Shown: positions 23,430-34,468, numbered from the stretch's first letter. The stretch: 64,000 nt of DNA from Pseudomonadota bacterium (GCA_023386885.1 JAEWIX010000024.1:31613-95612), one strand, 5' to 3'. The notes: generated by a model not told the origin, from the letters alone. Translations and numbers: made by a program.

Positions 23430-24701
23430 ATGGGCGTCGACGTCGTTACCTTCGGCTGCCGGCTCAATGCGTTCGAGTCCGAAGTGATCCGCCGCGAGGC
23501 GGAAGGCGCCGGCGTCGACGATGTCGTGGTCATCAACAGTTGCGCGGTCACCAACGAGGCCGTGGCGCAGGCGCGGCAATCGATCCGCAAATTGAAGCGC
23601 GAACGGCCCGGCGCGCGCATCGTCGTCACCGGCTGCGCGGCGCAGACCCAGGCCGCGATGTTCGCGGCGATGCCGGAAGTGGCGCGCGTCGTCGGCAACG
23701 ACGACAAGCTGCACGGCGCGGCGTGGCGCGACACGCGCATGGCGCTGGATCGCGCCGCCGACTTCGGCATTTCGAGCGAAGAAAAAATCGCCGTCGCTGA
23801 TATCATGGCGGTGCGCGAAATGGCGCCGCATCTGATCGACGGATTCCAGACCGGGTTGCCGCGCGTGTTCGTGCAGGTGCAGAACGGCTGCGACCATCGC
23901 TGCACGTTTTGCATCATTCCCTACGGGCGCGGCAATTCGCGCTCGGTGCCGATGGGCGGCGTCATCGATCAGGTGCGCGCGCTGGTGGAGCGCGGCCACG
24001 CCGAGATCGTACTCACCGGCGTCGATCTCACCAGCTACGGCGCAGACCTTCCCGGCGAACTGAGGCTCGGCACGCTGGTGAAGCGCATCCTCAAGCATGT
24101 GCCGGAGTTGCGGCGGCTGCGCATCTCGTCGATCGATTCCATCGAGGCGGATCGCGACCTGCTCGATGCCATCGCCAGCAACGAACGGCTGATGCCGCAT
24201 CTGCATCTGTCGTTACAGGCCGGCGACGACATGATCCTCAAGCGCATGAAGCGGAGGCATTCGCGCACTGACGCGATTGCCTTCTGCGACGAGGTGCGGC
24301 GGCTGCGGCCGGATATCGTGTTCGGCGCGGATATCATCGCCGGCTTCCCGACCGAGACCGAGGAGATGTTCGCGCGCTCGCAGTCGCTGGTGGAGGATTG
24401 CGGCCTGACGTTCCTGCACGTGTTTCCCTATTCGCCGCGACCCGGCACGCCGGCGGCGCGAATGCCGCAGGTCGATGGTCGCGTTATCAAGGAACGCGCG
24501 AGGCGTTTGCGCGCCACTGGCGACGCAGCATTGCGTCGCCGTCTTGACGCGGAAATCGGCGCAACGCGCTCCGTGCTGATCGAAAGCGCGACCCAAGGCC
24601 GTACCGAACATTTCGTGCCGGTGGCGATTTCGGATGGTGTTGCCGGCGAAGTGCGAACAATGACCATCACCGGCCACGACGGCGCGCGGCTGTTGGCGTA
24701 G
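23430..24701 (+). CDS. mtaB: tRNA t6A37 methylthiotransferase
   Basis: Radical-SAM enzyme that converts t6A37 to ms2t6A37 in tRNAs reading ANN codons. The 423-residue protein has the three N-terminal cysteines of the auxiliary cluster (TFGCRLN, INSCAVT, VTGCAAQ). It also has the radical-SAM CxxxCxxC motif as CDHRCTFC near residue 155 and a C-terminal TRAM-like domain. Length and motifs match MtaB rather than MiaB or RimO. The pairing dapF-mtaB-ftsY is common in Rhizobiales. Confidence 0.95.
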   Translation: MGVDVVTFGCRLNAFESEVIRREAEGAGVDDVVVINSCAVTNEAVAQARQSIRKLKRERPGARIVVTGCAAQTQAAMFAAMPEVARVVGNDDKLHGAAWRDTRMALDRAADFGISSEEKIAVADIMAVREMAPHLIDGFQTGLPRVFVQVQNGCDHRCTFCIIPYGRGNSRSVPMGGVIDQVRALVERGHAEIVLTGVDLTSYGADLPGELRLGTLVKRILKHVPELRRLRISSIDSIEADRDLLDAIASNERLMPHLHLSLQAGDDMILKRMKRRHSRTDAIAFCDEVRRLRPDIVFGADIIAGFPTETEEMFARSQSLVEDCGLTFLHVFPYSPRPGTPAARMPQVDGRVIKERARRLRATGDAALRRRLDAEIGATRSVLIESATQGRTEHFVPVAISDGVAGEVRTMTITGHDGARLLA

Positions 24702-24703
24702 TC

Positions 24704-25402
24704 CTACTCTCCGTTCCACCCGCACGCCTTCAACCGCTCGTGCAAATGCGGAGGCGCAGGCGCCACCACCCGCACCGGCGGCTTGTTCTTCGACAATGGA
24801 ATCACGATCTCGCGCGCGTGCAGGTGCAGCGACGGCTCGCCGAAGCGCGGACCGTTGCCATAGATATTATCGCCGACGATCGGCCAGCCGCTCGCCGCGC
24901 AATGCACGCGCAATTGATGGGTGCGGCCGGTGACCGGTTCGAGCGCGAGCCATGTCAGCCCGTCGCCGCGTCCCAACACCTTCCAGTTGGTCAGCGCCGG
25001 TTGTCCCTCGGGATCGGGCTTCTGCCACCAGCCGCGCTCGGCATTCAATCGGCCGAGCGGAATGTCGATGACGCCGTCGTCCTCAAGCGGGCCGCCTTCG
25101 ACCACAGCCCAATAGGTCTTGTCGATCTCGCCGTGCTTGAACAGCAGTCCCAGCGACGCGGTGGCCTTGCGATGGCGTCCGAGCACCAGACAACCGGAGG
25201 TGTCGCGATCGAGCCGATGCGCCAGCACCGGCGGGCGCGGCAGGCCGAAGCGCAGCGCGTCGAACGAATCCTCCAGATTGGCGCCGCCCTTGGGGCCGCG
25301 ATGCACCGGCAACCCGGCGGGCTTGTCGATCACCAGCATCAGGCCGTCGCGATGCAGGACGCGGGCCACAATGTCTTCGGCGCTGAGTTGCGGGGTATCC
25401 AT
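24704..25402 (-). CDS. RluA-family pseudouridine synthase
   Basis: A 232-residue rRNA/tRNA pseudouridine synthase with the family motif HRLDRDTSGCLVLG carrying the catalytic aspartate. Other RluA motifs are VIDKPAGLPVHRG and PVTGRTHQLRVHCA, followed by the GDNIYG segment. There is no S4 domain, and the protein is shorter than RluC/D, so the target site cannot be assigned. It converges with mtaB (two bases between stops) and is divergent from ftsY 52 bases away. Confidence 0.92.
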   Translation of the reverse strand: MDTPQLSAEDIVARVLHRDGLMLVIDKPAGLPVHRGPKGGANLEDSFDALRFGLPRPPVLAHRLDRDTSGCLVLGRHRKATASLGLLFKHGEIDKTYWAVVEGGPLEDDGVIDIPLGRLNAERGWWQKPDPEGQPALTNWKVLGRGDGLTWLALEPVTGRTHQLRVHCAASGWPIVGDNIYGNGPRFGEPSLHLHAREIVIPLSKNKPPVRVVAPAPPHLHERLKACGWNGE

Positions 25403-25454
25403 AAGGGGAAGGTGTCTTTCGTTTGCGGCGCAAAGTGTTTAGAGCATTCCCGCT

Positions 25455-26402
25455 ATGAGCGACAACGATCCTGACCAACCGAAACAAAGCTGGTGGCGCC
25501 GGCTGTCCAGCGGACTCAAGCGCACCTCGGCCTCACTGGGAACCGCGGTCGCGGATCTGGTGGTCCGCCGCAAGCTCGACCGGGCCATGCTCGAGGACAT
25601 CGAGGATGTGCTGCTGCGCGCCGATCTCGGTTCCGATGTTGCGGCGCGGATTGCGGCTGCGGTTGGCCATGGCCGCTACGACAAGGCGATCTCCGCCGAC
25701 GAGGTCAAGGGTGTCGTCGCCACCGAAGTCGAGAAGGTGCTGACGCCGGTGGCGAAGCCGCTGGTGGTCGAGCCTGCGCAAAAGCCGTTCGTGATCCTGA
25801 TGGTCGGCGTCAACGGCTCCGGCAAGACGACCACCACCGGCAAGCTCGCCTCGCGCTTCGCGGCGGAAGGCCGCAAGGTGATGCTGGCGGCGGGCGACAC
25901 GTTTCGCGCAGCCGCCATCGAGCAATTGAAGGTGTGGGGCGAGCGCACCGGCGCGCCGGTGATCGCGCGGCCGCAGGGCTCTGATGCCGCCGGCCTCGCG
26001 TTCGATGCGCTCACGGCGGCGAAGGCCGAGGGCAGCGACGTGCTGCTGATCGACACCGCCGGCCGCTTGCAGAACAAATCCGAGTTGATGAGCGAACTCG
26101 AGAAAGTCATCCGCGTGATGCGCAAGGTCGATGCCACGGCGCCGCACGCGGTGCTGCTGGTGCTCGATGCCACGGTGGGACAGAATGCATTGTCGCAGGT
26201 CGAGGCGTTCCATCGCACCGCCGGCGTGACCGGTCTTGTCATGACCAAGCTCGACGGCACCGCGCGGGGCGGCATTCTGGTGGCGCTTGCGGAGAAGTAT
26301 AAACTGCCGGTGCATTTCATCGGCGTCGGCGAAGGCGTCGACGATCTGTCGCCGTTTACCGCGGCGGATTTCGCCAAGGCGATTGCGGGAATCGAGAGCT
26401 AA
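25455..26402 (+). CDS. ftsY: Signal recognition particle receptor FtsY
   Basis: SRP receptor GTPase at the inner membrane that pairs with Ffh to hand ribosomes to SecYEG. The 315-residue form has only a short N-terminal segment before the NG domain and lacks the long acidic A domain of E. coli FtsY, as is usual in alphaproteobacteria. The G domain shows GVNGSGKTTTTGKLA, DTAGRLQNK, TKLDGTARGG and the closing GVGEGVDDLSPF. ispZ/yciB follows two bases after the stop. Confidence 0.97.
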   Translation: MSDNDPDQPKQSWWRRLSSGLKRTSASLGTAVADLVVRRKLDRAMLEDIEDVLLRADLGSDVAARIAAAVGHGRYDKAISADEVKGVVATEVEKVLTPVAKPLVVEPAQKPFVILMVGVNGSGKTTTTGKLASRFAAEGRKVMLAAGDTFRAAAIEQLKVWGERTGAPVIARPQGSDAAGLAFDALTAAKAEGSDVLLIDTAGRLQNKSELMSELEKVIRVMRKVDATAPHAVLLVLDATVGQNALSQVEAFHRTAGVTGLVMTKLDGTARGGILVALAEKYKLPVHFIGVGEGVDDLSPFTAADFAKAIAGIES

Positions 26403-26404
26403 GC

Positions 26405-27007
26405 ATGGACAAGAAGCAGCCGCATCCGATGTTCAAGCTGGCGACCGAGCTCGGCCCGCTGCTGATCTTTTTCTTCGCCAATGCCAAATTCAACCTGTTC
26501 GTGGCGACCGGCGCATTCATGGTGGCGATCGTCGTGGCGCTGGTCGCCTCATGGACGGTGACGCGGCACATTCCGGTGATGGCACTGGTCACCGGCGTCA
26601 TCGTGCTGGTGTTCGGCACGTTGACCCTGGTGTTGCACGACGAGACCTTCATCAAGGTGAAGCCGACCATCATCTACGGCCTGTTCGCGGCAGTGCTCGG
26701 TGGCGGACTGCTGTTCGGCCGCTCCTTCATCGCGATCCTGTTCGATCAGATGTTCAACCTGACGCCGGAAGGCTGGCGCAAGCTCACCTTGCGCTGGGCG
26801 TTGTTCTTCGTCGCCATGGCGCTGCTGAATGAAGCGATCTGGCGCACGCAGACCACAGACTTCTGGGTCGCCTTCAAGGCGTTCGGCGTCATTCCGATCA
26901 CCATGGTGTTCGCGATGCTGCAAATGCCGCTGGTGAAGCGCTACAGTTGCGAACCCGCAACGCTGGAAGCCAGCGACGCACGCGAGGGTGATATCGGGAA
27001 GAGTTGA
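26405..27007 (+). CDS. Intracellular septation protein A / YciB family membrane protein
   Basis: A 200-residue inner-membrane protein with about five or six hydrophobic helices. The YciB/IspZ pattern is clear: KLATELGPLLIFFFANAKF at the N terminus, TIIYGLFAAVLGGGLLFGRSF, and LRWALFFVAMALLNEAIWR. In E. coli YciB links envelope synthesis and division proteins. The gene is two bases after ftsY and is certainly in the same operon. Confidence 0.92.
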   Translation: MDKKQPHPMFKLATELGPLLIFFFANAKFNLFVATGAFMVAIVVALVASWTVTRHIPVMALVTGVIVLVFGTLTLVLHDETFIKVKPTIIYGLFAAVLGGGLLFGRSFIAILFDQMFNLTPEGWRKLTLRWALFFVAMALLNEAIWRTQTTDFWVAFKAFGVIPITMVFAMLQMPLVKRYSCEPATLEASDAREGDIGKS

Positions 27008-27019
27008 ATTTACAGCTAT

Positions 27020-27112
27020 CGTCACCCTGAGGTGCGCGCACTTGCGCGCCTCGAAGGGTATGATGGCCGCCTCATCCTTCGAGGCTCGCTATGCTCGCAC
27101 CTCAGGATGACG
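27020..27112. repeat. CCTGAGGTGCG palindromic intergenic element
   Basis: The ends CGTCACCCTGAGGTGCG and CGCACCTCAGGATGACG are near-perfect inverses, with CCTTCGAGGC motifs inside. A second copy is at 53442-53533. It lies between the convergent yciB-like and ccmG genes, where it may serve as a two-way terminator. Confidence 0.75.
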
Positions 27113-27125
27113 ATCTTGTCGTTGT

Positions 27126-27719
27126 TTACGACCCGGCCTTCAGTGCCTTCTCGATCTCGACCTTCAGCACCTTCTCGATATTCTCCGGCGTGATCGCGCC
27201 GATCAGTTTGTAGGCGATCTTGCCGTCGCGGCCGACGATGAAGGTTTCCGGCACGCCGTAGACGCCCCATTCGATGGCGGCTCGGCCGTTCGCATCCACG
27301 CCCACATGGCTGAACGGATTGCCGTAACGGCCGAGGAAGCGGCGAGCGTTGTCGGCCTTATCCTTGTAGTTGATGCCGACAATCTGGATGCGGCTGTCGC
27401 CGGCGAGCGCGGTCAATAGCGGCGCTTCCTCGTGGCATGGCACGCACCACGATGCCCAGACATTCACCAGACTGACTTTGCCTTTAAAGATGTCGGGCGC
27501 GATGCCGGGCACCGCCGCACCGTTGCGCGTCAGCTCGTCGAGCGCGGGCAGTGTCGTTTGCGGCGCGGGGCGTCCGATCAGCGCCGAGGGAATCCGCGAC
27601 ACGTCGCGATCGCCGAGCCGGACCCAGAACAGCGCCGCCAGCGCCGCGAAGGCGACGAGCGGCAGCGCCATCAGCCAGCGCCGCTTTGGCGGCGCGCCGT
27701 CGCGGGGCGTTTCGCTCAT
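27126..27719 (-). CDS. ccmG: Thiol:disulfide interchange protein CcmG (DsbE)
   Basis: Membrane-anchored periplasmic thioredoxin that reduces apocytochrome c cysteines before haem attachment. One N-terminal transmembrane helix (LMALPLVAFAALAALFWVRL) is followed by the thioredoxin fold with WCVPC in NVWASWCVPCHEEAP. The family insert GVYGVPETFIVGRDGKI is also present. Length 197 residues. The ATG overlaps the ccmD stop (ATGA). Last gene of the ccmABCDG operon. Confidence 0.96.
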   Translation of the reverse strand: MSETPRDGAPPKRRWLMALPLVAFAALAALFWVRLGDRDVSRIPSALIGRPAPQTTLPALDELTRNGAAVPGIAPDIFKGKVSLVNVWASWCVPCHEEAPLLTALAGDSRIQIVGINYKDKADNARRFLGRYGNPFSHVGVDANGRAAIEWGVYGVPETFIVGRDGKIAYKLIGAITPENIEKVLKVEIEKALKAGS

Positions 27720-27895
27720 GACAGGTCCGCCGCGCCGCGACCGGAACGGCGCGTCACGCCGCGCGCCTCAAGCTCGCGCAGCCGCGCGCGCTGCTGGCGA
27801 TAGTCGAGCGCGATCCAGCCGATCAGGATCAGCACCACCAGTGCCACCAGCAGGTAGGACCACACGATGAAGGAGGCGTAAGGACCGAGCGACAT
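27716..27895 (-). CDS. ccmD: Haem exporter protein CcmD
   Basis: A 59-residue single-span membrane protein, MSLGPYASFIVWSYLLVALV onward, with helix residues about 8-30 and a basic tail containing DYRQQRARLRELEARG. This is the CcmD pattern: periplasmic YASFIWxSY followed by a basic cytoplasmic coil. It helps release haem-loaded CcmE from the CcmABC complex. It lies four bases after ccmC and overlaps ccmG by four bases. Confidence 0.93.
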   Translation of the reverse strand: MSLGPYASFIVWSYLLVALVVLILIGWIALDYRQQRARLRELEARGVTRRSGRGAADLS

Positions 27896-27899
27896 CGGA

Positions 27900-28631
27900 T
27901 CAGGCTCGCGGCTGGCTGGCTTGCTGCATTTGCAGCGCGCGGACGCGGCGGCGCAGAATCTCGTTGCGCATGGCGGCGAGATGCAGCGTGATGAACAGCA
28001 GCGAAAACGCCACCGCCATCACCAGCAAGGGAATCAGGAAGGCCTTGTCGAGCGTCGAGCCGCCCATGCGCAACACCGAGGCGGGTTGATGCAGCGTATT
28101 CCACCAGTCGACGGAAAACTTGATGATCGGAATGTTGATCGCGCCGACCAGCGTGAGCACCGCGGCGGCGCGCGCCGCGCGCGAGGGGTCTTCCACCGCG
28201 CGCCACAGCGCGATCAGGCCGAGATACATCAGGAACAGGATCAGCACCGAGGTCAGCCGCGCGTCCCATTCCCAATAGGTGCCCCACATCGGGCGGCCCC
28301 ACAGCGAGCCGGTGACCAACGCAAGGAAGGTGAAGGCGGCGCCGATCGGCGCGGCGGCCTTGGCCGAGACGTCGGCAAGCGGATGCCGCCACACCAGCGT
28401 GCCGAGCGCGGAGAGGCTCATCACGCCCCACACGAACATCGACAGCCAGGCGTTCGGCACGTGGATGAACATGATCTTGACGGTCGCGCCCTGCTGGTAG
28501 TCGTCCGGCGCCATCGCCGATTGATAGAGGCCGACGGCGAGCAGGATGGCAGTCGCCGCCGCGAGCCACGGCAGAATCTTGGCCGTCAGCGACAGGAACC
28601 GGGTCGGATTGGCGAGGTCGATCAGCGTCAT
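27900..28631 (-). CDS. ccmC: Haem ABC transporter permease CcmC
   Basis: Six-helix inner-membrane haem handling protein that attaches haem to CcmE. The 243-residue product contains the WWD motif, WGTYWEWDARLTS, and the flanking periplasmic histidines in FIHVPNAW and the later WWNTLHQP. The start at 28631 gives MTLIDLANPTRF, the family N terminus; an upstream in-frame start at 28676 is less likely. It is separated from ccmB by about 200 bases containing a palindromic repeat. Confidence 0.96.
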   Translation of the reverse strand: MTLIDLANPTRFLSLTAKILPWLAAATAILLAVGLYQSAMAPDDYQQGATVKIMFIHVPNAWLSMFVWGVMSLSALGTLVWRHPLADVSAKAAAPIGAAFTFLALVTGSLWGRPMWGTYWEWDARLTSVLILFLMYLGLIALWRAVEDPSRAARAAAVLTLVGAINIPIIKFSVDWWNTLHQPASVLRMGGSTLDKAFLIPLLVMAVAFSLLFITLHLAAMRNEILRRRVRALQMQQASQPRA

Positions 28632-28689
28632 GGCTGTCCTGATAGTCGCCGCGCGCCCGGCAGGCAATGCGCCCAAGGATTGTTCCCCC

Positions 28690-28790
28690 TAGAGCCATTT
28701 CCGTTCCGATGAAATCGGAACGGGGCTCTAGACTCTTGTTTCGACGCGTTTTCTTTACGCGAACCGGTATCCACTTCGCTCGAAAACGCT
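28690..28790 (-). repeat. AAAACGC palindromic element between ccmB and ccmC
   Basis: On the minus strand it begins AGCGTTTTCGAGCGAAGTGG, has GAAAACGCGTCG in the middle, and ends with the palindrome CCGTTCCGATTTCATCGGAACGG and AAATGGCTCT; CTAGAGCC/GGCTCTAG forms an outer repeat at that end. It lies inside the ccm operon. Confidence 0.85.
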
Positions 28791-28830
28791 GTGGCCTCCG
28801 CGAGAGTTGATGGCGAAATCCGCTGCATTG

Positions 28831-29499
28831 TCAGTCGAGTCCGTGCCGCAGGCTGGCGGCCGCCGCCAGCGGGCCGATGACGAGGCCGGCGAGCGAGAGC
28901 GCGCAGAGGATCGAGAGCGGCGCGCCGAAACCGGCGGGCTCCAGCACGGCAGCGTTGGAGGCCGCAACGCCGAAGATCAGCACCGGGATCGACAGCGGCA
29001 GCACCAGCACCGCCAGCAGCAGGCCGCCGCGCCGCAGCGCCACCGCCAGCGCCGCGCCGATCATGCCGGTGAAAGTCAGGGCCGGCGTTCCCGCCAGCAG
29101 CGTCAGCGCGACCGCGACGGTGGCGTCGCCGTCGAGGTTGAGCAGCAGTCCGAGGATCGGGGTTGCGACGATCAGCGGAAGCCCGGCCACCAGCCAGTGC
29201 GCGACGGCTTTGGTGAGGCAGACCAGTTCGAGCGGGGTGTGGCTCATGGTCAGCAGGTCGAGCGAGCCGTCGTCGTGATCGGCGGCGAACAGCCGGTCGA
29301 GCGTCAGGAGGCTTGCTAACAGTGCGCCGAGCCACAGAATTGCGGGGCCGAGCTTCTTCAGCAGCGCGAGGTCGGGGCCGACCGCGAACGGCATCAGCAC
29401 CACCACGATCAGGAAGAACAGCACGCCGATCAGCGCGCCGCCGCCCACACGCAGCGCCACCTGGATATCGCGGCGGAGCAGGGCAACGAGCGCAGTCAT
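28831..29499 (-). CDS. ccmB: Haem exporter permease CcmB
   Basis: Six-helix permease that works with the ATPase CcmA to release holo-CcmE. The 222-residue protein has FFLIVVVLMPFAVGPDLALLKKLGPAILWLGALLA split by polar turns, then LFAADHDDGSLDLL, a CcmB hallmark, and a C-terminal LPLSIPVLIFG segment. The ATG at 29499 overlaps the ccmA stop by four bases. Confidence 0.95.
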   Translation of the reverse strand: MTALVALLRRDIQVALRVGGGALIGVLFFLIVVVLMPFAVGPDLALLKKLGPAILWLGALLASLLTLDRLFAADHDDGSLDLLTMSHTPLELVCLTKAVAHWLVAGLPLIVATPILGLLLNLDGDATVAVALTLLAGTPALTFTGMIGAALAVALRRGGLLLAVLVLPLSIPVLIFGVAASNAAVLEPAGFGAPLSILCALSLAGLVIGPLAAAASLRHGLD

Positions 29500-30098
29500 G
29501 CGGCTGCCCCAATCCGCAATTCCCGCGCGGCAATGCCGAGCGGCAGGTGAGTTGCGGCCACGATGACGCCGCCGCCGGCGAGATGATTGCGCATCAGGTC
29601 GGCCACCATCGCCTGTCCGTCGGCGTCGAGCGAGGAGGTCGGCTCGTCGAGCAGCCAGATCGGCCGCTTCACCACCAGCAGCCGGGCGATCGACAGCCGA
29701 CGCCGCTGTCCCGCCGAGAGATAAGCCGCCGGAAGCTGCGCGATATGATCGAGCCCGACCGCGTTCAGCGCGGTATCGATGTCAGTGGCCTCGCCGCCGA
29801 GCGCGGCGCGCCAGAAGGCGAGATTCTCCATCACGCTCAGCGCCGATTTCAGGGCATCGCGATGGCCGAGATAGTGGGCCTGCTCGGCGGGCGAGAGATC
29901 ATCATCGCCACCCGCGAACGTCACTTTTCCTCCCGCCGGTGCGATCAACCCGGCGATCAGCCGCAGCAGCGAGGTCTTGCCCGCGCCGTTGGCACCGACA
30001 ACCGCGAGCGCTTCGCCGGCGTCGGCAGTAAAATCGAGTCCGGCGAAGATTTCGCGCCCACCCCGCACGCATCGAAGGTCTTTTGCGGTGAGCCGCAT
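29496..30098 (-). CDS. ccmA: Haem exporter ATP-binding protein CcmA
   Basis: ATPase of the CcmAB complex in cytochrome c maturation system I. The 200-residue protein has Walker A GANGAGKTSLL, the signature LSAGQRRRLSIARLL and Walker B IWLLDEPTSSLD. The ATG at 30098 (MRLTAKDLRC) fits the family start; the longer frame from 30128 overlaps the regulatory region. First gene of ccmABCDG, divergent from acnA; an Irr-box-like palindrome lies 76 bases upstream. Confidence 0.96.
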   Translation of the reverse strand: MRLTAKDLRCVRGGREIFAGLDFTADAGEALAVVGANGAGKTSLLRLIAGLIAPAGGKVTFAGGDDDLSPAEQAHYLGHRDALKSALSVMENLAFWRAALGGEATDIDTALNAVGLDHIAQLPAAYLSAGQRRRLSIARLLVVKRPIWLLDEPTSSLDADGQAMVADLMRNHLAGGGVIVAATHLPLGIAARELRIGAAA

Positions 30099-30173
30099 GT
30101 CTGCGCTTCCCCTGATTTCGCGGCTCATCTATTTCACATCGCGCAAACGTGTTGGTCGATGTGGCAACGGTCC

Positions 30174-30186
30174 TAGAAACATTCTA
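30174..30186. promoter_or_regulatory. Irr-box (ICE)-like palindrome between acnA and ccmA
   Basis: TAGAAACATTCTA is a perfect inverted repeat in the 204-base divergent region, with the form TTNTAGAA/TTCTA expected of the Rhizobiales iron control element. It overlaps a possible acnA -10 box (TATAAG at 30185-30190). Irr regulation of ccm and acnA genes has been proposed for Rhizobiales; the site assignment here is inference. Confidence 0.55.
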
Positions 30187-30302
30187 TAAGCCCGGTCTTG
30201 ATGCAGCACACAATGCGCGCCTGCAAGTCAGTCGGCCCAGCCTCGATGGTGTTTTAATACCATTTGCCGGTCGGCCGTCACGGAAAATTGGGATCGCTCC
30301 AT

Positions 30303-33023
<2,721 letters not shown>

Positions 33024-33071
33024 CGCATTGCGGCGGTTTGCCTCACCGTGAAGTGAGTGGAGCGTGACGGG

Positions 33072-33100
33072 AAGGCGGCCTATGAAAGGTCGCCTTCTTG
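33072..33100 (+). terminator. Probable terminator of acnA
   Basis: AAGGCGGCC and GGTCGCCTT form a stem around TATGAAA, followed by a short T-rich tail (CTTGCGTTG). The U-tract is weak, so termination may be partial. Confidence 0.45.
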
Positions 33101-33175
33101 CGTTGAATGGCCTGATGTTCTCGATCTGATATTGTCGGGCTCGATGTCTTGAGGGTCGCGGCTCCAAATGGAAAC

Positions 33176-33934
33176 ATGATGGCGATCACTGATTTGCTGC
33201 GATGGTCTGGAATAGCGGGTGTGGTCGCGATGGCGGCGACCGTCCAGCCCGCCACCGCCCAGTCCCCACGCGCGGTGGTTGAGTTGTTCACCTCGCAAGG
33301 CTGCTCGTCGTGTCCGCCTGCCGACAAGATTCTCGGCGAACTCGCGCAGGATCCGTCGGTCGTCGCGCTGACGATGCCGATCGATTACTGGGATTATCTC
33401 GGCTGGAAGGACACGCTGGCGGATTCGCGCTTCAGCACGCGTCAGAAAGCCTACTCACATATGCGCGGCGATCGTGACGTCTATACGCCGCAAATGATCG
33501 TCAATGGCGAACGTCACCTGATCGGCAGCGATCGCCCGGCGATCGATGCCGCGATGCGTGAAACAGCCAACGCGAATGATGTGATGTCGGTGCCGGTCTC
33601 GATGGCGGTGTCGGGCAAACAACTCAACGTCACGGTGACAGCTGCCTCGCCCGCGCATGCCGCGCGTCAGGGCGAAATCTGGATCTGCGCGATTTCGCGC
33701 GCGGTGCCGATCGCGATCGCGCGCGGTGAAAACCGCGGCCGCGAAGTCGTCTATCACAACGTCGTCCGCAATTGGCTGAAGGTCGGCGACTGGTCCGGCA
33801 AGACCGCGAGTTGGAGCGTGCCGATGGAGAACATCGTGCGTGACGGCGTCGATGCCGCCGTGGTCTATGTGCAGGACGGAACGCGCGAGCGGCCGGGCGC
33901 GATGTTGGGTGCGGCTTTCGCACCGCTGCACTAG
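33176..33934 (+). CDS. Exported DUF1223 thioredoxin-like protein
   Basis: A 252-residue secreted protein of the DUF1223 family. The signal peptide runs to ATVQPATAQS. The mature part starts VVELFTSQGCSSCPPADKIL, with CSSC in a thioredoxin-like position, followed by the DYWDYLGWKDTLADSRFSTR block that defines the family. Two ATG codons (33176, 33179) are equally good starts. The function is unknown; a redox or metal role is plausible. Its TAG stop is provided by the edge of a palindromic element. Confidence 0.88.
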   Translation: MMAITDLLRWSGIAGVVAMAATVQPATAQSPRAVVELFTSQGCSSCPPADKILGELAQDPSVVALTMPIDYWDYLGWKDTLADSRFSTRQKAYSHMRGDRDVYTPQMIVNGERHLIGSDRPAIDAAMRETANANDVMSVPVSMAVSGKQLNVTVTAASPAHAARQGEIWICAISRAVPIAIARGENRGREVVYHNVVRNWLKVGDWSGKTASWSVPMENIVRDGVDAAVVYVQDGTRERPGAMLGAAFAPLH

Positions 33935-34008
33935 TGTGGTGGTTCAGAAGTTCGCTTCATTTTCTCAGCGAGTCCTTCAAGCGAACTTCTGAACCTAACC
34001 CACACTAG
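33931..34008. repeat. CTAGTGT-bounded palindromic element, copy 1
   Basis: Ends CTAGTGTGG and CCCACACTAG with inner arms TTCAGAAGTTCGCTT and AAGCGAACTTCTGAA form a hairpin of about 24 pairs around a 25-base loop. The first TAG is the stop codon of the DUF1223 gene. Confidence 0.85.
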
Positions 34009-34021
34009 AATTATAAATATG

Positions 34022-34096
34022 CTAGTGTCCTTTCGAATCTGAAGTTAGCTTTGTGGGTGCTGCCCAATGTGGCGAACTTCAGATTCGGGACACTAG
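34022..34096. repeat. CTAGTGT-bounded palindromic element, copy 2
   Basis: Ends CTAGTGTCC and GGACACTAG-like GGGACACTAG, with inner arms CGAATCTGAAGTT and AACTTCAGATTCG around a 28-base loop. It has the same boundaries as copy 1 but different arm sequence, 13 AT-rich bases away, and ends 15 bases before the ynfA start codon. Confidence 0.85.
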
Positions 34097-34111
34097 TTTC
34101 ATTCTGTTGAC

Positions 34112-34435
34112 ATGACGATTGCCGCTTACATCGGGGCCGCGCTGGCGGAAATCGCCGGCTGCTTCGCGTTCTGGGCGTGGTTGCGGCTGGACAAGTCGGC
34201 ATGGTGGCTCGCGCCGGGCATTGCCTCGCTGATATTGTTCGCCTGGTTGCTCACGCTGGTCGATTCGCCCGCGGCCGGGCGCGCCTATGCGGCCTATGGC
34301 GGCATCTACATCGTCACATCGTTGGGTTGGCTTTGGATGGTCGAAGGCGTGCGGCCGGATCGCTGGGATGTCGGTGGCGCGGCGCTGTGTCTCGCAGGCG
34401 CCGTGATGATTCTCGCCGGGCCGCGATCGGTCTGA
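34112..34435 (+). CDS. YnfA (UPF0060) family membrane protein
   Basis: A 107-residue inner-membrane protein with four hydrophobic helices. It has the YnfA pattern AEIAGCFAFWAWLRL, LFAWLLTLVDS and GRAYAAYGGIYI. The family is related to small multidrug resistance transporters and is probably a small-molecule exporter. No clear ribosome-binding site precedes the ATG, and the whole region upstream is a palindromic repeat, so expression signals are unusual. Confidence 0.92.
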   Translation: MTIAAYIGAALAEIAGCFAFWAWLRLDKSAWWLAPGIASLILFAWLLTLVDSPAAGRAYAAYGGIYIVTSLGWLWMVEGVRPDRWDVGGAALCLAGAVMILAGPRSV

Positions 34436-34468
34436 ACTGCGGACGCGGGTCGAAGAAGCCGCCCCTCC

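Noticed and set aside
28628..29533. 301-codon minus-strand frame spanning the ccmB-ccmC gap
   Set aside because: It is a shadow of ccmB that continues through the repeat; useful only in showing that the repeat is open in this frame.
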